DNA of 64,000 nucleotides from DASTFY01 sp963813375 (GCA_963813375.1 CAWEYT010000018.1:120854-184853), one strand, 5' to 3'. Shown: positions 17,845 through 28,007, counted from the stretch's first letter. A program made the numbers and translations. The notes: generated by a model from the letters alone, not told the origin.

Positions 17845-18561
17845 TCACCCGGGGAGTTGGATCCTGCCTGACGCGAACACGTCGTCCAGCCGCCTCATCG
17901 CCGTCTGCAGGTGCTCTCGCATCGCCTCGGCCGCAGCGTCCGGGTCCCGCCTGCCGATCGCCCTGGCGATCGCCACGTGCTCGGGCTTCGTGGCCGCCGC
18001 CTGACCGGCGTGGTGGTACAGGCGGTACATGTGGAGGTGGCTGCGGAGGCGGGCGAGGGACTCCCGGAGCCACCGGTTGCCGCCGAGCTCGGCGATGCGG
18101 TCGTGGAAGGTCGCGTCGTACACCATGTCGAGCCGGTTGGCCGTCGCGTCGTGGTCGCCGGCCCCGCCGCTACCGGCGAAGGCGCGGAGCGCCGCAGCCT
18201 CGCCGGCCGTCACCCGCCGAGCAGCGGCGGCAGCCGCCGCGGGCTCGATGAGCAGGCGGAAGTCCATCAGCGCCCGCAGATCCTCGAGGCTCGTGAGCGG
18301 AGTGACGGTGTAGCCGCGTCGTGGCTCCTTGACGACGAGCCCCTCGGCTTCCATGCGGACCAACGCTTCCCGAACCGGCGTCGGTGACACCCCGAGCGCG
18401 CGGGCCAGCGCATCGATGTTCAGCCGGGCGCTGGCGTCGAGGTCGTGGTTCATCAGCATGTCGACGAGCACGTCGTGCACGTCGTCGACGAGCGGAGGGC
18501 GGTCGTTGAGGAGGCGCTCGGCCGGCGTCGAGCGGACCACCTCGAGGTCGATGTTCGTCAC
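17845..18561 (-). CDS. GntR family (FadR/FCD subgroup) transcriptional regulator
   Basis: 238 residues. Winged helix at about 35-85: NIDALARALGVSPTPVREAL, then RMEAEGLVVKEPRRGYTVTPL. The FCD ligand domain carries the metal-site pattern DATFHDRIAELGGNRWL and HVAIARAIGRRDPDAAAEAM. GTG 18561 is chosen with GGGAGA just upstream. It is divergent from the sugar operon, and the 18562-18695 gap holds the palindrome TCCTATAGGA. Likely a repressor released by a hexonate or hexuronate, as for LgoR/UxuR/ExuR. Confidence 0.88.
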   Translation of the reverse strand: MTNIDLEVVRSTPAERLLNDRPPLVDDVHDVLVDMLMNHDLDASARLNIDALARALGVSPTPVREALVRMEAEGLVVKEPRRGYTVTPLTSLEDLRALMDFRLLIEPAAAAAAARRVTAGEAAALRAFAGSGGAGDHDATANRLDMVYDATFHDRIAELGGNRWLRESLARLRSHLHMYRLYHHAGQAAATKPEHVAIARAIGRRDPDAAAEAMREHLQTAMRRLDDVFASGRIQLPG

Positions 18562-18612
18562 GGGTCTCCCGGTCCTGGTCCTTGCGAACGGCAACTCTAC
18601 ACCGAGATCCAC

Positions 18613-18642
18613 TTGCCTATGTCCTATAGGAAATGGCATATT
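18613..18642 (+). promoter_or_regulatory. Operon promoter with embedded GntR-type operator
   Basis: TCCTATAGGA (18622-18631) is a perfect 10-bp palindrome inside ATG-TCCTATAGGA-AAT (14 of 16 symmetric). TTGCCT at 18613-18618 and CATATT at 18637-18642, 18 bases apart, could be -35 and -10 boxes, so bound regulator would block RNA polymerase. This is the most AT-rich spot of the gap. Confidence 0.6.
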
Positions 18643-18695
18643 GTCCTGGCGCGTGCGAGGAACGACGATCGCGAGCTCCGGCTGGGGGAGGACGA

Positions 18696-19799
18696 GTGAC
18701 GCAACAAGGCAGTGCAACGGCGGTCGCTGCTCCGCATGAGGGGACGGCCGGCTCGGACACTCCCCCGACTGCTCCGAGATCCTCCGCCGCGCATCGAGGC
18801 CTGACGGTGGCCCTGGCCGCGATGCGGCTCGGGCCCGTCATGATCCTCGTGCTGCTGGTCGTCGTGCTCAGCGTGCTGTCGGACGTGTTCCTCTCGTTCG
18901 AGAACGTCGGGAACGTGCTCAAGCAGTCCGCAGTCATCTGCGTCCTGGCCCTCGGCCAGCTCCTCGTCATCGTCACCCGCGGCATCGACCTGTCCGTTGG
19001 TGCGAACCTCTCGCTGAGTGCCGTGGTGGGCGCGATCGTCTGGCGGGACCACGGATCGGCCACCCTGGCCGTCCTCGCCGCGCTGGCGACGGGCTCCCTC
19101 GTCGGCGTGATCAACGGCGTCATCTACGTCAAGGGCCGCCTGCCGCACCCGTTCATCCCGACCCTGGCGATGCTCTCCGCGGCCAGCGGCCTCGCGCTCC
19201 TCCTTTCGCACAACGAGACCATCCAGGGAGCGCCGCCGATCGTGAACACCATCGGCACAGGGCGCATCTCCTGGATCCCCGGGGGAGGCGAGATCGGATG
19301 GTTCCCGGTCGCGACCCTGGTCGTCCTCGGGGTCGCCCTGCTCGTCACGCTCGTGACGAGGGGTCTGGTGTGGGGTCGCTGGATCTACGCCGTCGGAGGC
19401 AACCCCGAGGCCGCGGTCCGCACCGGCATCCCCGTCGGGTCCGTGCTCATCTCGGTCTACGTCGTGTGCGGCTTGCTGGCCGGCGTCGCCGCGCTGCTGA
19501 TGATGGGCAAGGGCAACGCCGGATCACCGACCTCGGGCGCCCTGGCCGAGCTCGACGCGATCGCGGCGGTGATCATCGGAGGAGCCAGCTTCCTCGGGGG
19601 GCGCGGCACCGTCCTCAACGCGATCACGGGTGCTCTCGTCATCGCGGTGATGCGCAACGGCCTGAACCTGCTCGGCATCGAGCCGAGCTGGCAGTACATG
19701 GCAACCGGAGCCGTCATCGTGATCGCCGTCGAGCTCGACGTCGTGCGGGGTCGGCTCGAGAGCCGGTTCCGCAGCCTGCAAGCGGTGAGCGGCCCGTGA
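18696..19799 (+). CDS. Sugar ABC transporter permease (RbsC/XylH family)
   Basis: 367 residues with about ten TM helices. VIVTRGIDLSVGANLSLSAV is the BPD_transp_2 signature and GASFLGGRGTVLNAITGALV the C-terminal one. GTG 18696 has GGGGGAGG six bases upstream. First gene of the operon; its stop overlaps the ATPase start (GTGA). It imports a monosaccharide or sugar acid together with the next two genes. Confidence 0.92.
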   Translation: MTQQGSATAVAAPHEGTAGSDTPPTAPRSSAAHRGLTVALAAMRLGPVMILVLLVVVLSVLSDVFLSFENVGNVLKQSAVICVLALGQLLVIVTRGIDLSVGANLSLSAVVGAIVWRDHGSATLAVLAALATGSLVGVINGVIYVKGRLPHPFIPTLAMLSAASGLALLLSHNETIQGAPPIVNTIGTGRISWIPGGGEIGWFPVATLVVLGVALLVTLVTRGLVWGRWIYAVGGNPEAAVRTGIPVGSVLISVYVVCGLLAGVAALLMMGKGNAGSPTSGALAELDAIAAVIIGGASFLGGRGTVLNAITGALVIAVMRNGLNLLGIEPSWQYMATGAVIVIAVELDVVRGRLESRFRSLQAVSGP

Positions 19800-20569
19800 C
19801 CGCGTCGCCGGCCCCCATGCTCCAGGTGCGGGACGCCTGCAAGCGGTTCGACGCTGTCGTCGCGCTCGACGGCGTCACCATCGACGTCGGCGCGGGCGAG
19901 GTGCTCGCGCTGCTCGGCGACAACGGCGCGGGCAAGTCGACGCTCATCAAGGCCATCAGCGGCGTGCACCGACTCGACGCCGGGACCATCACCCTGGACG
20001 GAGTCGACATCACGTCGGCCAACGCCACCGCGGCGCGCGCCCACGGGATCGAGACCGTCTACCAGGACCTCGCGCTCTTCGACAACCTGCCGCCGGCAGC
20101 CAACTTCTTCGCCGGCCGCGAGCTTGCCGGGCCGACATGGCTGCCGCGTGGCCTGCGTGTCATGCACCGGCGGACGATGTCCGACCGCACGCGCGAGTTG
20201 CTCGACCGTCTGCAGGTCAACCTGCCGGACCTCGAAGCGCAGGTGGCACTCATGTCGGGCGGCCAGCGCCAGGCGGTCGCAGTCGCGCGTGCCGTCGCCT
20301 TCTCTTCCAAGCTCGTCATCCTCGATGAGCCCACCGCGGCGCTCGGGCTACGCGAGTCGGCGCGGGTGCTCGACCTCGTGCGCCACCTGAAGGACGACGG
20401 CGTGGCCGTCATCCTCATCTCGCACAGCATGGACCACGTCATGGCCGTGGCGGACCGGGCGGTGGTCATGCGTCGCGGTCGCACCGTCGGTGAGACCGTG
20501 CCGACGGAGGAGAACCACGCCCAGATCGTGGCCTGGATCGTCGGGGCCACCGGAGCCCGGGCCGTGTGA
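19796..20569 (+). CDS. Sugar ABC transporter ATP-binding protein
   Basis: 257 residues, one ABC domain: Walker A GDNGAGKST, signature MSGGQRQAVAVARA, Walker B LVILDEPTAALG, H-loop ISHSMDH. Half the size of RbsA/XylG, like FrcA-type single-domain ATPases, so it probably works as a homodimer. LPRGLRVMHRRTM is an insertion typical of this subgroup. It overlaps the permease stop by 4 bases. Confidence 0.92.
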   Translation: MTASPAPMLQVRDACKRFDAVVALDGVTIDVGAGEVLALLGDNGAGKSTLIKAISGVHRLDAGTITLDGVDITSANATAARAHGIETVYQDLALFDNLPPAANFFAGRELAGPTWLPRGLRVMHRRTMSDRTRELLDRLQVNLPDLEAQVALMSGGQRQAVAVARAVAFSSKLVILDEPTAALGLRESARVLDLVRHLKDDGVAVILISHSMDHVMAVADRAVVMRRGRTVGETVPTEENHAQIVAWIVGATGARAV

Positions 20570-20628
20570 CCGCGCAGGCATCGATTCACGAACAGGCAGA
20601 CCCACCAACACGAAAAGGAGATGCTTTC

Positions 20629-21644
20629 ATGAGGTCCAAGCAGATCCTCGCCCTCGGCGTGGGGGCCCTCGGCCTTCTCGCGGTCAGCTGCGGCAGCAGC
20701 GGCGACGACTCCGAGTCCGGCACGACTGAGGCGGCCGCGGTCACGACGGCTGCAGCCGACACCACCGCCGCGTCAGCCGGAGAGTCCGGCGAAGCCCGTG
20801 AAGGTGGCCTTCATCACCAAGTTCCCGGTCGCCTTCTTCACGGCCATGGACGACGCGGCCAAGGCGTGGGCCGAGGAGAACCCGGGGGTCGACATCTCCT
20901 ACTTCTCCTGCAAGACCCCGGCCGACGTGGCCTGTCAGACCGCTCAGATCGAGGACGCGGTCGCCCAGGGCTTCCAGGCGATCGTGATCACACCGATGGG
21001 CCCAGAGGTGATCCCCGCCCTGGATGCCGCCGCGGACCAAGGTGTGAAGGTCGTCCTGGTCGACAACGACCTCGACGAGTTCACGAAGAAGACCGCTGTC
21101 GCGGCGACCGACAACGTGAAGGGCGGCCAGGCCGCCGGCGAGTACCTGAAGACGCAGCTCAAGTCCGGGGACACGATCGGGCTGATGGAGGGTGTCCGAG
21201 GGGTACCGGCGCTGGACGCGAGGATCCAGGGTGTCAAGGACGCTCTCGAGGGCACCGGTGTCGAGGTCATCGTCGGCGGGGCGGAGACCAAGTGCGACTC
21301 GGCTCAAGGCGCGACCGTGGCCGAGGACCTCCTGACGCGCGAGCCCAACCTGACCGCCATCTACTCGGCCTGTGATGACCCCGCCATCGCCGCGGCCAAG
21401 GTGGCCAAGGACAAGGGCAAGACTGTTCTCGTCATGGGCTACGACGGCCTGCCCGACGCCGCGAAGGCGATCATCGCCGGCGACATGAACGCGACGATCG
21501 CGCAGTTCCCCGGCCGCATGGCCGCCCTCGGGGTCGAAGCCGCGGTCAACGCCGTGCAACGGGGAGACGGTCGAACCGTTCATCGACACCGGCACCGAGC
21601 TGGTCACGGCCGACAACGCCTCCGAGTTCGTTCAGTTCCAGTAG
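20629..21644 (+). CDS. Sugar ABC transporter substrate-binding lipoprotein
   Basis: 337 residues after repair. Signal peptide with lipobox LLAVSC, then an acidic/threonine linker, then a type 1 periplasmic-binding fold (KVAFITKFPVAFFTAM, FQAIVITPMGPEVIPALDAA, GVKVVLVDNDL, LTAIYSACDDPAIAAAK). Double-base sites at 20788-20791 (Gly GGC+G, linker) and 21554-21557 (Val GTG+C) break the frame; correcting both gives AVNAVNGETVEPFIDTG and the TAG at 21642-21644. AAAAGGAG precedes the ATG. It determines what the transporter takes up; the ligand is inferred only from the catabolic genes behind it. Confidence 0.9.
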
Positions 21645-21724
21645 GGCCGCCGACGGGTTGCGACGGTCCTCAGTGGCCGCCGCAACCCTCGCGGTCGCCC
21701 ACCGACGACGCCACAGGAGGCGCC

Positions 21725-22752
21725 ATGCAGGCGGCAGTGCTGGAGAGCCCGGGGAGCATGCTCCTCGTCGACCATGCCGACCCCGCCGATCCCGGACCCG
21801 GCGAGGCGCTCGTCGCGGTGCGCCGGGTCGGGATCTGCGGAACGGACCACCACGCCTACAGGGGCATGCAGAACTTCTTCGTCTACCCCCGCGTGCTCGG
21901 GCACGAGCTCGCCGTCGAGGTGCTCGCAGTCGGTGCCGGGGTGACGCGGGCTACGACCGGGCGATCTCTGCGCCGTGCTGCCCTACGTGTCCTGCGGGAC
22001 CTGCTACGGCTGCCAGCGCGGCCGGGCCAACTGCTGCGACCGCATCGAGCGTGATGGGTGTCACCCGGGACGGCGGTCTGCGGGAGCGCATGGTCGTTCC
22101 CGCCTCGCACCTCTTCACCGATCCCGACCTCACGCTGGACCAGCTCGTGCTCGTAGAGACGCTCGGGGTCGGCTGGCACGCGGTAGCCCGGGCTCAGCCG
22201 CAGCCCGACGACAGCGTGCTCGTCCTCGGCGCGGGGCCGATCGGTCTGGCCGTCGCCCAAGCCGCGCGCGCCAGGGTGGATCTCCTGGTCGTCGCCGACG
22301 TCTCGGCCGAACGGGTGGCGTTCGCCGAAGCATCGGGCCACGACGCGCTCCTCGTCGACCACGAGTTCGAGGAACGACTGCTGGACCACAACCGCGGCGC
22401 GCTGCCGTCCCTCGTGTTCGACGCGACGGGTAGCCGCGCGTCGATGGAGAACGCGTTCGGCCTCACGGGATCCTGCGGCACCCTCGTGTTCGTGGGCCAC
22501 ACGACGGAGTCGATCAGGTTCGAGAACCCCTCCTTCCATGCCCGCGAGCTCGACCTGCGCGCGTCGCGGAACGCGACCGTCGCTGACTGGACCGAGGTGA
22601 TCAGCGCCGCCCGGGATGGCACGCTCGACGCCCTCGGTTGGGTCAACCACCGCACGACGCTCGCAGGCATCGTCGACGAGCTGCCCGGCCTCGCCGCCGA
22701 CCCCGGCCGGGTGGTGAAGACCGTCGTGGACCTCGACGGTGACCCGGCATGA
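21725..22752 (+). CDS. Zinc-dependent medium-chain dehydrogenase (L-galactonate/idonate dehydrogenase-like)
   Basis: 341 residues after repair. Catalytic zinc region GICGTDHHAYRG and GHELAVEVL; structural zinc cysteines in CGTCYGCQRGRANCC; Rossmann VLVLGAGPIGLAVAQAA. Double-base sites at 21959-21962 (Gly GGG+C) and 22047-22050 (GAG+C, Glu/Asp) split it into three frames. In E. coli the analogous LgoD oxidises L-galactonate to D-tagaturonate, which would feed the next enzymes. Substrate assignment is from context, not residues. Its stop overlaps the next ATG. Confidence 0.85.
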
Positions 22753-23057
22753 GCGACCCGAGTCGCGGCCGACGCTTGCTCCTGCTCGCCGACGGTGACG
22801 ATGTGCTCATCGCGGCCTGCGACCTCCGGCCGGGGCCTCACCTGACCTCGTCCGGTGAGGACGTCCTCGTGACGGAGCCCGTCCAACTCGGCCACAAGGT
22901 GGCCGCGCGAACGATCGCGGCCGGGGCGAGCGTCGTTCGGTGCGGCGTACCGATCGGTTCGGCCAGCACGGACATCGAGCGCGGCGCGTGGGTGCACACC
23001 CACAACCTGAGGAGCGACTACCTGGCGACCTTCGCGCACCGCGGCGGTCAGCGGTGA
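22749..23057 (+). CDS. UxaA-type dehydratase small subunit (SAF domain)
   Basis: 102 residues, the N-terminal SAF domain of altronate/galactarate dehydratases as a separate protein: GHKVAARTIAAGASVVRCGVPIG with the conserved GHKVA, and GAWVHTHNL at the end. In E. coli UxaA this is fused to the catalytic part. ATGA overlap with the dehydrogenase and GTGA overlap with the large subunit indicate tight coupling. Confidence 0.9.
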   Translation: MSDPSRGRRLLLLADGDDVLIAACDLRPGPHLTSSGEDVLVTEPVQLGHKVAARTIAAGASVVRCGVPIGSASTDIERGAWVHTHNLRSDYLATFAHRGGQR

Positions 23058-24267
23058 GCGCCGCCCGGCCGGCACCGATCCTCGGCTACCTGCGGGGGGA
23101 CGGCAGGGTCGGCATCCGAGACACCATCGCGGTCGTCTACCTCGTGGAGTGCGCCCGCACCGTCGCGGAGGCGATCGCGGCAGGCGTCGGAGGACGTCCA
23201 CGTCATCGGCTTCGGCGGCTGCTACCCGAACAGCTACGCCCAGCGAATGCTGGAGGAGCTCTGCACCCATCCGAACGTCGGGCGCCGCGGTGCTCGTGTC
23301 ACTCGGCTGTGAGGGCTTCGACCGGGAGGAGCTCGCCGAGCTGATCGAGGCGTCCGGACGACCGGTCACGACGCTGGTGATCCAAGACCTCGGCGGAACC
23401 CGGGCGACGATCACACGAGGCAGGGACTGGATCGAGGATGTCCGCGCCAGCGCGCCAAGGACGCGCCGCGTCCCCATGGAGCTGTCAGACCTCGTCGTCG
23501 GGACGATCTGCGGTGGGTCGGACGGCACGAGCGGGATCACCGCGAACCCTGTGGTCGGCCGGGTGTTCGACGCGCTCGTCGCCGCGGGCGGCACGGCCGT
23601 CTTCGAGGAGACGGGCGAGCTGATCGGCTGCGAGCACCACATGGCCACGCGTGCCGTCACCGATGCACTCGGGCGGGAGATCGAGGCCCGCGTCGCGAAG
23701 GCCGCCGAGTACTACACCGCCATGGGCCACGGCAGCTTCTCGCCGGGCAACGCCGAGGGCGGGCTCACCACCCTCGAGGAGAAGGCCCTCGGCGCCTACT
23801 CGAAGTCGGGCAGCGGACCGATCCACGGGGTGGTCACACCGGGTCAGCGCATCCCCGGCCCGGGGCTCTATCTGCTCGACGTCGTGCCGGAAGGTCCTCC
23901 CCGCTGGGGCTTCCCGAACATCAACGACAACGCCGAGATCGCCGAGCTGATCGCGTGCGGTGCCCACGTGGTCCTGTTCACGACGGGCCGCGGGTCGGTC
24001 GTCGGTTCGGCGGTGTCCCCGGTCATCAAGATCTGCGCCAACCCCGAGACGTACCGGCGGATGAGCGACGACATGGACCTCGACGCCGGGCGCATCCTCG
24101 AAGGTCGCGCGACCATCGCCGAGGTCGCCGACGAACTGATCGACGCGATCCACCGGACCGCGGCGGGGCGTCCGACAGCCAGCGAGCGCCTCGGGCACCG
24201 TGAGTTCGTGCTCACCTACAAGTCGAGTGAGCCGGCCGGGCCCTCCTGCCTGCCGACGGCTCGATGA
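23054..24267 (+). CDS. uxaA: UxaA-type altronate/galactarate dehydratase large subunit
   Basis: 403 residues after repair. Conserved blocks: ILGYLRGDGRVGIRDTI, GFGGCYPNSYA, VSLGCEGFD, CGGSDGTSGITANP, ETGELIGCEHHM, KICANPETYRRMSDDMDLDAG. Cysteines in these blocks hold the iron site of the family. It removes water from D-altronate (or a related aldonate) to give 2-keto-3-deoxygluconate. Double-base sites at 23183-23186 (Gly GGC+G) and 23280-23283 (Gly GGG+C). Altronate is favoured over galactarate because KDG-processing genes follow. Confidence 0.88.
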
Positions 24268-25741
24268 CAAGGCAAGCACCATTCGCCGCCTATGACCGGA
24301 AGGCACTCCAGCCGACCGTCGTGCACATCGGGCCCGGCGTCTTCCACCGCGCCCACCAGGCGGTGTACGGCGACGCCGTGCTCCGAACGGGTTCACAGAC
24401 CGGCGCGGTGTACGGCATCTCCTTGCGATCGGCCGCGGTCCGGGACTCGCTCGCGCCTCAGGGCTTCGTCTACCACGTCGTCGAGCGCGCCAGCGACGGC
24501 CGCGATGTCCGTGAAGTCGTCCGACCCGTTGGTGCGCTCCTCGGAGTGGACGTCGCCGCCCAGAGCACGCAGACCGCGCTGGACACGACTGGCCGACGAG
24601 GCCGTCACGGTCGTGACGATCACGGTCACGGAGCACGGCTACTGCAGCGTCGGCCCGGGCGGCGCACTCGACCTCGACCGCCCGGAGATCGTGCACGACC
24701 TGCACGCGCCTCACTCCCCCCGTTCGCTTCCTGGGCTCCTCGTCGAGGCGCTCGCTCGTCGACGCGCCAGCGGCACCGACCCGTTCACGGTCGCGTCCTG
24801 CGACAACCTGCCGTCGAACGGTCCCGCCACCGCCCGCGTGGTGCGCGAGCTCGCCGAGTGTCGCGACCCCTCGCTCGCCGCATGGGTCGACGGCAACGTC
24901 GCCTTCCCATCGTCGATGGTCGACCGGATGGTTCCGGCGACAACAGCGGATGACCGTGAGCACCTGAGGAGCAAGGGTCTCGTCGACGCCTGGCCGGTCG
25001 TGACGGAGCCCTTCACACAATGGGTGCTGGAGGACACATTCCCGACGGGACGGCCGCCCTGGGAACGGGCGGGAGTCGAACTGGTCGACGATGTCGCCGT
25101 CCACGAGCAGGCCAAGCTGCGGATCCTGAACGCCGCGCACTCCGCGCTCGCCTACTGGGGTGTGCTCGCCGGCCACCGCTTCGTGGCCGACGCCGTCGCT
25201 GACCCGGTCCTGCTCGAGGCGACGCGCCATCTGCTCTCGGGTGAAGTGCTCCCGACGCTCGATGCCCCACCCGGCTGGAACCTCGACCGCGTACGCCGAG
25301 CAGGTCTTGGAGCGCTTCGGCAACCGGGCCCTTGGCTACACGACGGCCAAGATCGCCGGGGACGGATCCCAGAAGCTGCCCGTGCGGCTGGTGCCGACGG
25401 TACGGGCGCGCCTGGCCGCCGGAGCGCCCGCCGTGCGGTGCGCGCAGGTCCTCGCCGCCTGGGCCGCCTGCATGGCGGGCCCACGGTCGGCGTCCTTCGC
25501 CATCGACGACGCGGTCCTGGCCCCGGAGAGCCGGCCGCGGCCCGCGGTCGACTCGACGTCTCCCGAGGATGCGACGGCCGCCTTGCTGGACCTGCCGGGG
25601 TTCCCCGCGGGCCTCTCGCCCGCCGAGCGCGCCTTCCGCGGCGAAGTCCTCGAGCAGGCCAGGCGGTTCTGGCGAGGTGACGTCCGAGCCCTGCTCAGGA
25701 GTCCACTCCGACGCCTGGTCAGCGCCGCACGAAGTGGTTGA
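24264..25741 (+). CDS. uxaB: Mannitol dehydrogenase family: tagaturonate/fructuronate reductase
   Basis: 491 residues after repair, the length of UxuB/UxaB. VHIGPGVFHRAHQAVY is the family N-terminal NAD site; KLRILNAAHSALAYWG carries the catalytic Lys/Asn/His. Double-base sites at 24585-24588 (Thr ACG+A) and 25288-25291 (Arg CGC+G). It would reduce D-tagaturonate to D-altronate for UxaA. Fructuronate/mannonate is the alternative, but no UxuA-type mannonate dehydratase is present. ATGA overlap with uxaA. Confidence 0.86.
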
Positions 25742-25753
25742 CGGGAGAGCCCG

Positions 25754-26392
25754 GTGAACACAACAAGCACGCTCCTCGGCACCTGGCGGCTCGTCCCCGT
25801 CGTCGTCATCGAGTCGGTGACGCTGGTGCCGTCCCTCGCCGACGCGCTGGTGCAAGGGGGGCTCCCATGCGTCGAGGTGACGCTGCGCACGCCCGACGCG
25901 CTGGATGCCCTGCGCTCCTTCGCCGAGCGTACGAACCTGTTGGCCGGCGCCGGCAGCGTACGAACCGCGCGGCAGGTCGACCAGGCGGTGGAGGCCGGTG
26001 CCCGCTTCATCGTCAGCCCAGGCTTCAGCGACGGTGTGGTCGACCGGTGCCGCGAGCTCGACGTGCCGGTCCTGCCCGGCGTCGCCACCGCCACCGAGGT
26101 CATGCGCGCACTCGACGCCGGCCTCGACGTGGTGAAGCTCTTTCCGGCCGGGGTCCTCGGCGGCCCGGCCGGCGTCCGGGCCCTGGCTGGCCCCTTCCCG
26201 ACCATGCGCTTCGTGCCGACCGGTGGCATCGGCCCCGCTGAGCTGGCGGAGTACCTCCGGATCCCCGCGGTCCTCGCCGTCGGAGGTAGCTGGATGGTCG
26301 CCCCCGAGCTGCTTCGGCAGGGCCGATTCGACGAGATCGCTCGGCTGACACGCGAGGCCGTCGCGGTCGCCGCCGAGGTGCGGAGCCCATGA
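25754..26392 (+). CDS. eda: 2-dehydro-3-deoxy-phosphogluconate (KDPG) aldolase
   Basis: 212 residues of the class I aldolase. Catalytic Lys in VVKLFPAGVLGG, the general-base Glu in VEVTLRT, and the phosphate-binding PTGGIG loop are all visible. Cleaves KDPG to pyruvate and glyceraldehyde-3-phosphate. GTG start with GGGAGA nine bases before. Unbroken frame, ATGA overlap with the kinase behind it. Confidence 0.93.
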   Translation: MNTTSTLLGTWRLVPVVVIESVTLVPSLADALVQGGLPCVEVTLRTPDALDALRSFAERTNLLAGAGSVRTARQVDQAVEAGARFIVSPGFSDGVVDRCRELDVPVLPGVATATEVMRALDAGLDVVKLFPAGVLGGPAGVRALAGPFPTMRFVPTGGIGPAELAEYLRIPAVLAVGGSWMVAPELLRQGRFDEIARLTREAVAVAAEVRSP

Positions 26393-27502
26393 ACCCCGAG
26401 CCCGGAGTAGCTCAACGCGCGGCCGGCGGAGGAGTGTCGGTACGACCTCGTTGCGCTCGGCGAGGTGATGCTCCGGCTCGACCCGGGGGACAGCCGGATA
26501 CGAGTCGCTCGCAGCCTCCGCGCGTGGGAGGGCGGCGGGGAGTACAACGTCGCCCGGGGCTTGCGGAAGTGCTTCGGCCTGCGCACCGGTGTCGTGACGG
26601 CGCTGGCGGACAACGAGGTGGGCCGGCTCATCGAGGACCTCATCTGCCAGGGCGGCGTCGACACCAGCCTCGTCCGCTGGGTGCCGTACGACGGCCTCGG
26701 GCGAACCGTCCGCAACGGGCTCAACTTCACCGAGCGAGGGTTCGGAGTGCGGGGTGCGGTCGGCGTGTCCGACCGGGGGCACACCGCGGCGTCCCAGATG
26801 CGTCCGGACGATGTCGACTGGGACCGGCTGTTCGGGGTCGACGGCGTGAGATGGCTGCACACCGGCGGCATCTTCGCCGCACTCGGCGAACACACCCCCG
26901 ACGTCGTGGAGGCGGCCGTGACGAGCGCCCACCGACACGGCACCCTGGTGTCGTTCGATCTCAACTACCGGGCGAGCCTGTGGAAGGCGTTCGGCGGGCA
27001 GGCCCGGGCGGTTGACGTCAACCGGCGACTGGTCGAGCACGTCGACGTGCTCATCGGCAACGAGGAGGACTTCACCGCCGCGCTCGGCTTCGAGGTGCCG
27101 GGCGTGGACGCGGGCCTCGTCGACCTCGACGTCGGAGCCTTCGCCACGATGATCGACGCCGTCGTCGCGACCTTTCCCCGGCTGTCCGTCGTGGCGACCA
27201 CCCTGCGGGCGGTGCGGTCTGCCAGCCGCAACGACTGGGGCGCGGTCGCCTGGTCCGATGGACGCCTGCACAGGGCCACGCACCGGCCCGACCTCGAGAT
27301 CTACGACCGCGTCGGCGGCGGCGACAGCTTCGCCTCCGGCTTGATCTACGGCCTGTTGCAGGGCTTCTCCGTCGAGCTCGCGGTCGAGTACGGGGCCGCC
27401 CACGGGGCCCTCGCCATGACGACGCCGGGCGACACGTCCATGGCGACGCTCGCCGAGGTGGAGCACCTCGTGGCCGGCGGCGGCGCCCGCGTCAAGCGGT
27501 AG
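26389..27502 (+). CDS. kdgK: PfkB family 2-keto-3-deoxygluconate kinase
   Basis: 370 residues after repair. YDLVALGEVMLRLDPG opens the ribokinase fold; WEGGGEYNVARGL binds the sugar; DRVGGGDSFASGLIYG holds the catalytic Asp and anion hole. Phosphorylates KDG to KDPG for the aldolase encoded just upstream. A double-base site around 26431-26440 (most simply Gly GGA+G) separates the short N-terminal leader from the fold. Last gene of the operon; a hairpin terminator follows. Confidence 0.88.
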
Positions 27503-27512
27503 TGCAGCGTCG

Positions 27513-27527
27513 GGCGGGCTGCCCGCC
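27513..27527. terminator. Hairpin between convergent kdgK and 27536 gene
   Basis: GGCGGG-CTG-CCCGCC, a 6-bp all-GC stem with a 3-base loop ten bases past the kdgK stop, usable in both directions. No T-run follows, as is common in high-GC actinobacteria. Confidence 0.55.
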
Positions 27528-27535
27528 GGCCGTAC

Positions 27536-27941
27536 TCAGATGGCCCGGATGCGGTTGTTGCGCGGGTTGTGCTCGAGTTCGACGAGGCCGAGCTCCTCGA
27601 GGAGCGGCGGCACGTACATCGCGAAGCGGCCGCGGTAGCCCTTGCGCAGCCCGTACCAGCCGCCGACCGGGTTGTCGGGGGCACGGGCCCACGCCTCGAG
27701 CGTGCCGTCCTTGGCCGCCTTGTTCTCGTCGGCGCTGCCGAGCTCCATCCAGTCCCCGTGTGCCTCCAGCATCGGGGGAACGTCGTCGAGGCAGCGCGCC
27801 AGGTACCGGAGCTTGGTGCGTCCCGACCTGGCACACCAGCTCAGGTGGGTCGGCGCTGTCGTCGCGGTGCATGGTGAACTCGGACGTGCCGGGCGGGGTC
27901 CGCAGGACCCACGGATCGGCGGCGGTGCCGGAACCGGTCAT
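27536..27941 (-). CDS. Conserved actinobacterial protein of unknown function
   Basis: About 134 residues. The pattern GTAADPWVLRTPPGTSEFTM, ADENKAAKDGTLEAWARAP, NPVGGWYGLRKGYRGRFAMY and HNPRNNRIRAI is one I recognise from many actinobacterial proteins without a known role; no catalytic motif is evident. A double-base site at 27818-27821 (Thr ACG+C) breaks the frame after VCQVGT. Divergent from the histidine phosphatase. Confidence 0.75.
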
Positions 27942-28007
27942 GGTGCTGCTCCTTCTGCCGTGGTGCGGTCGCAGGTTGAGGCTCGACGCCGCGGGGACGC
28001 CGATCCC

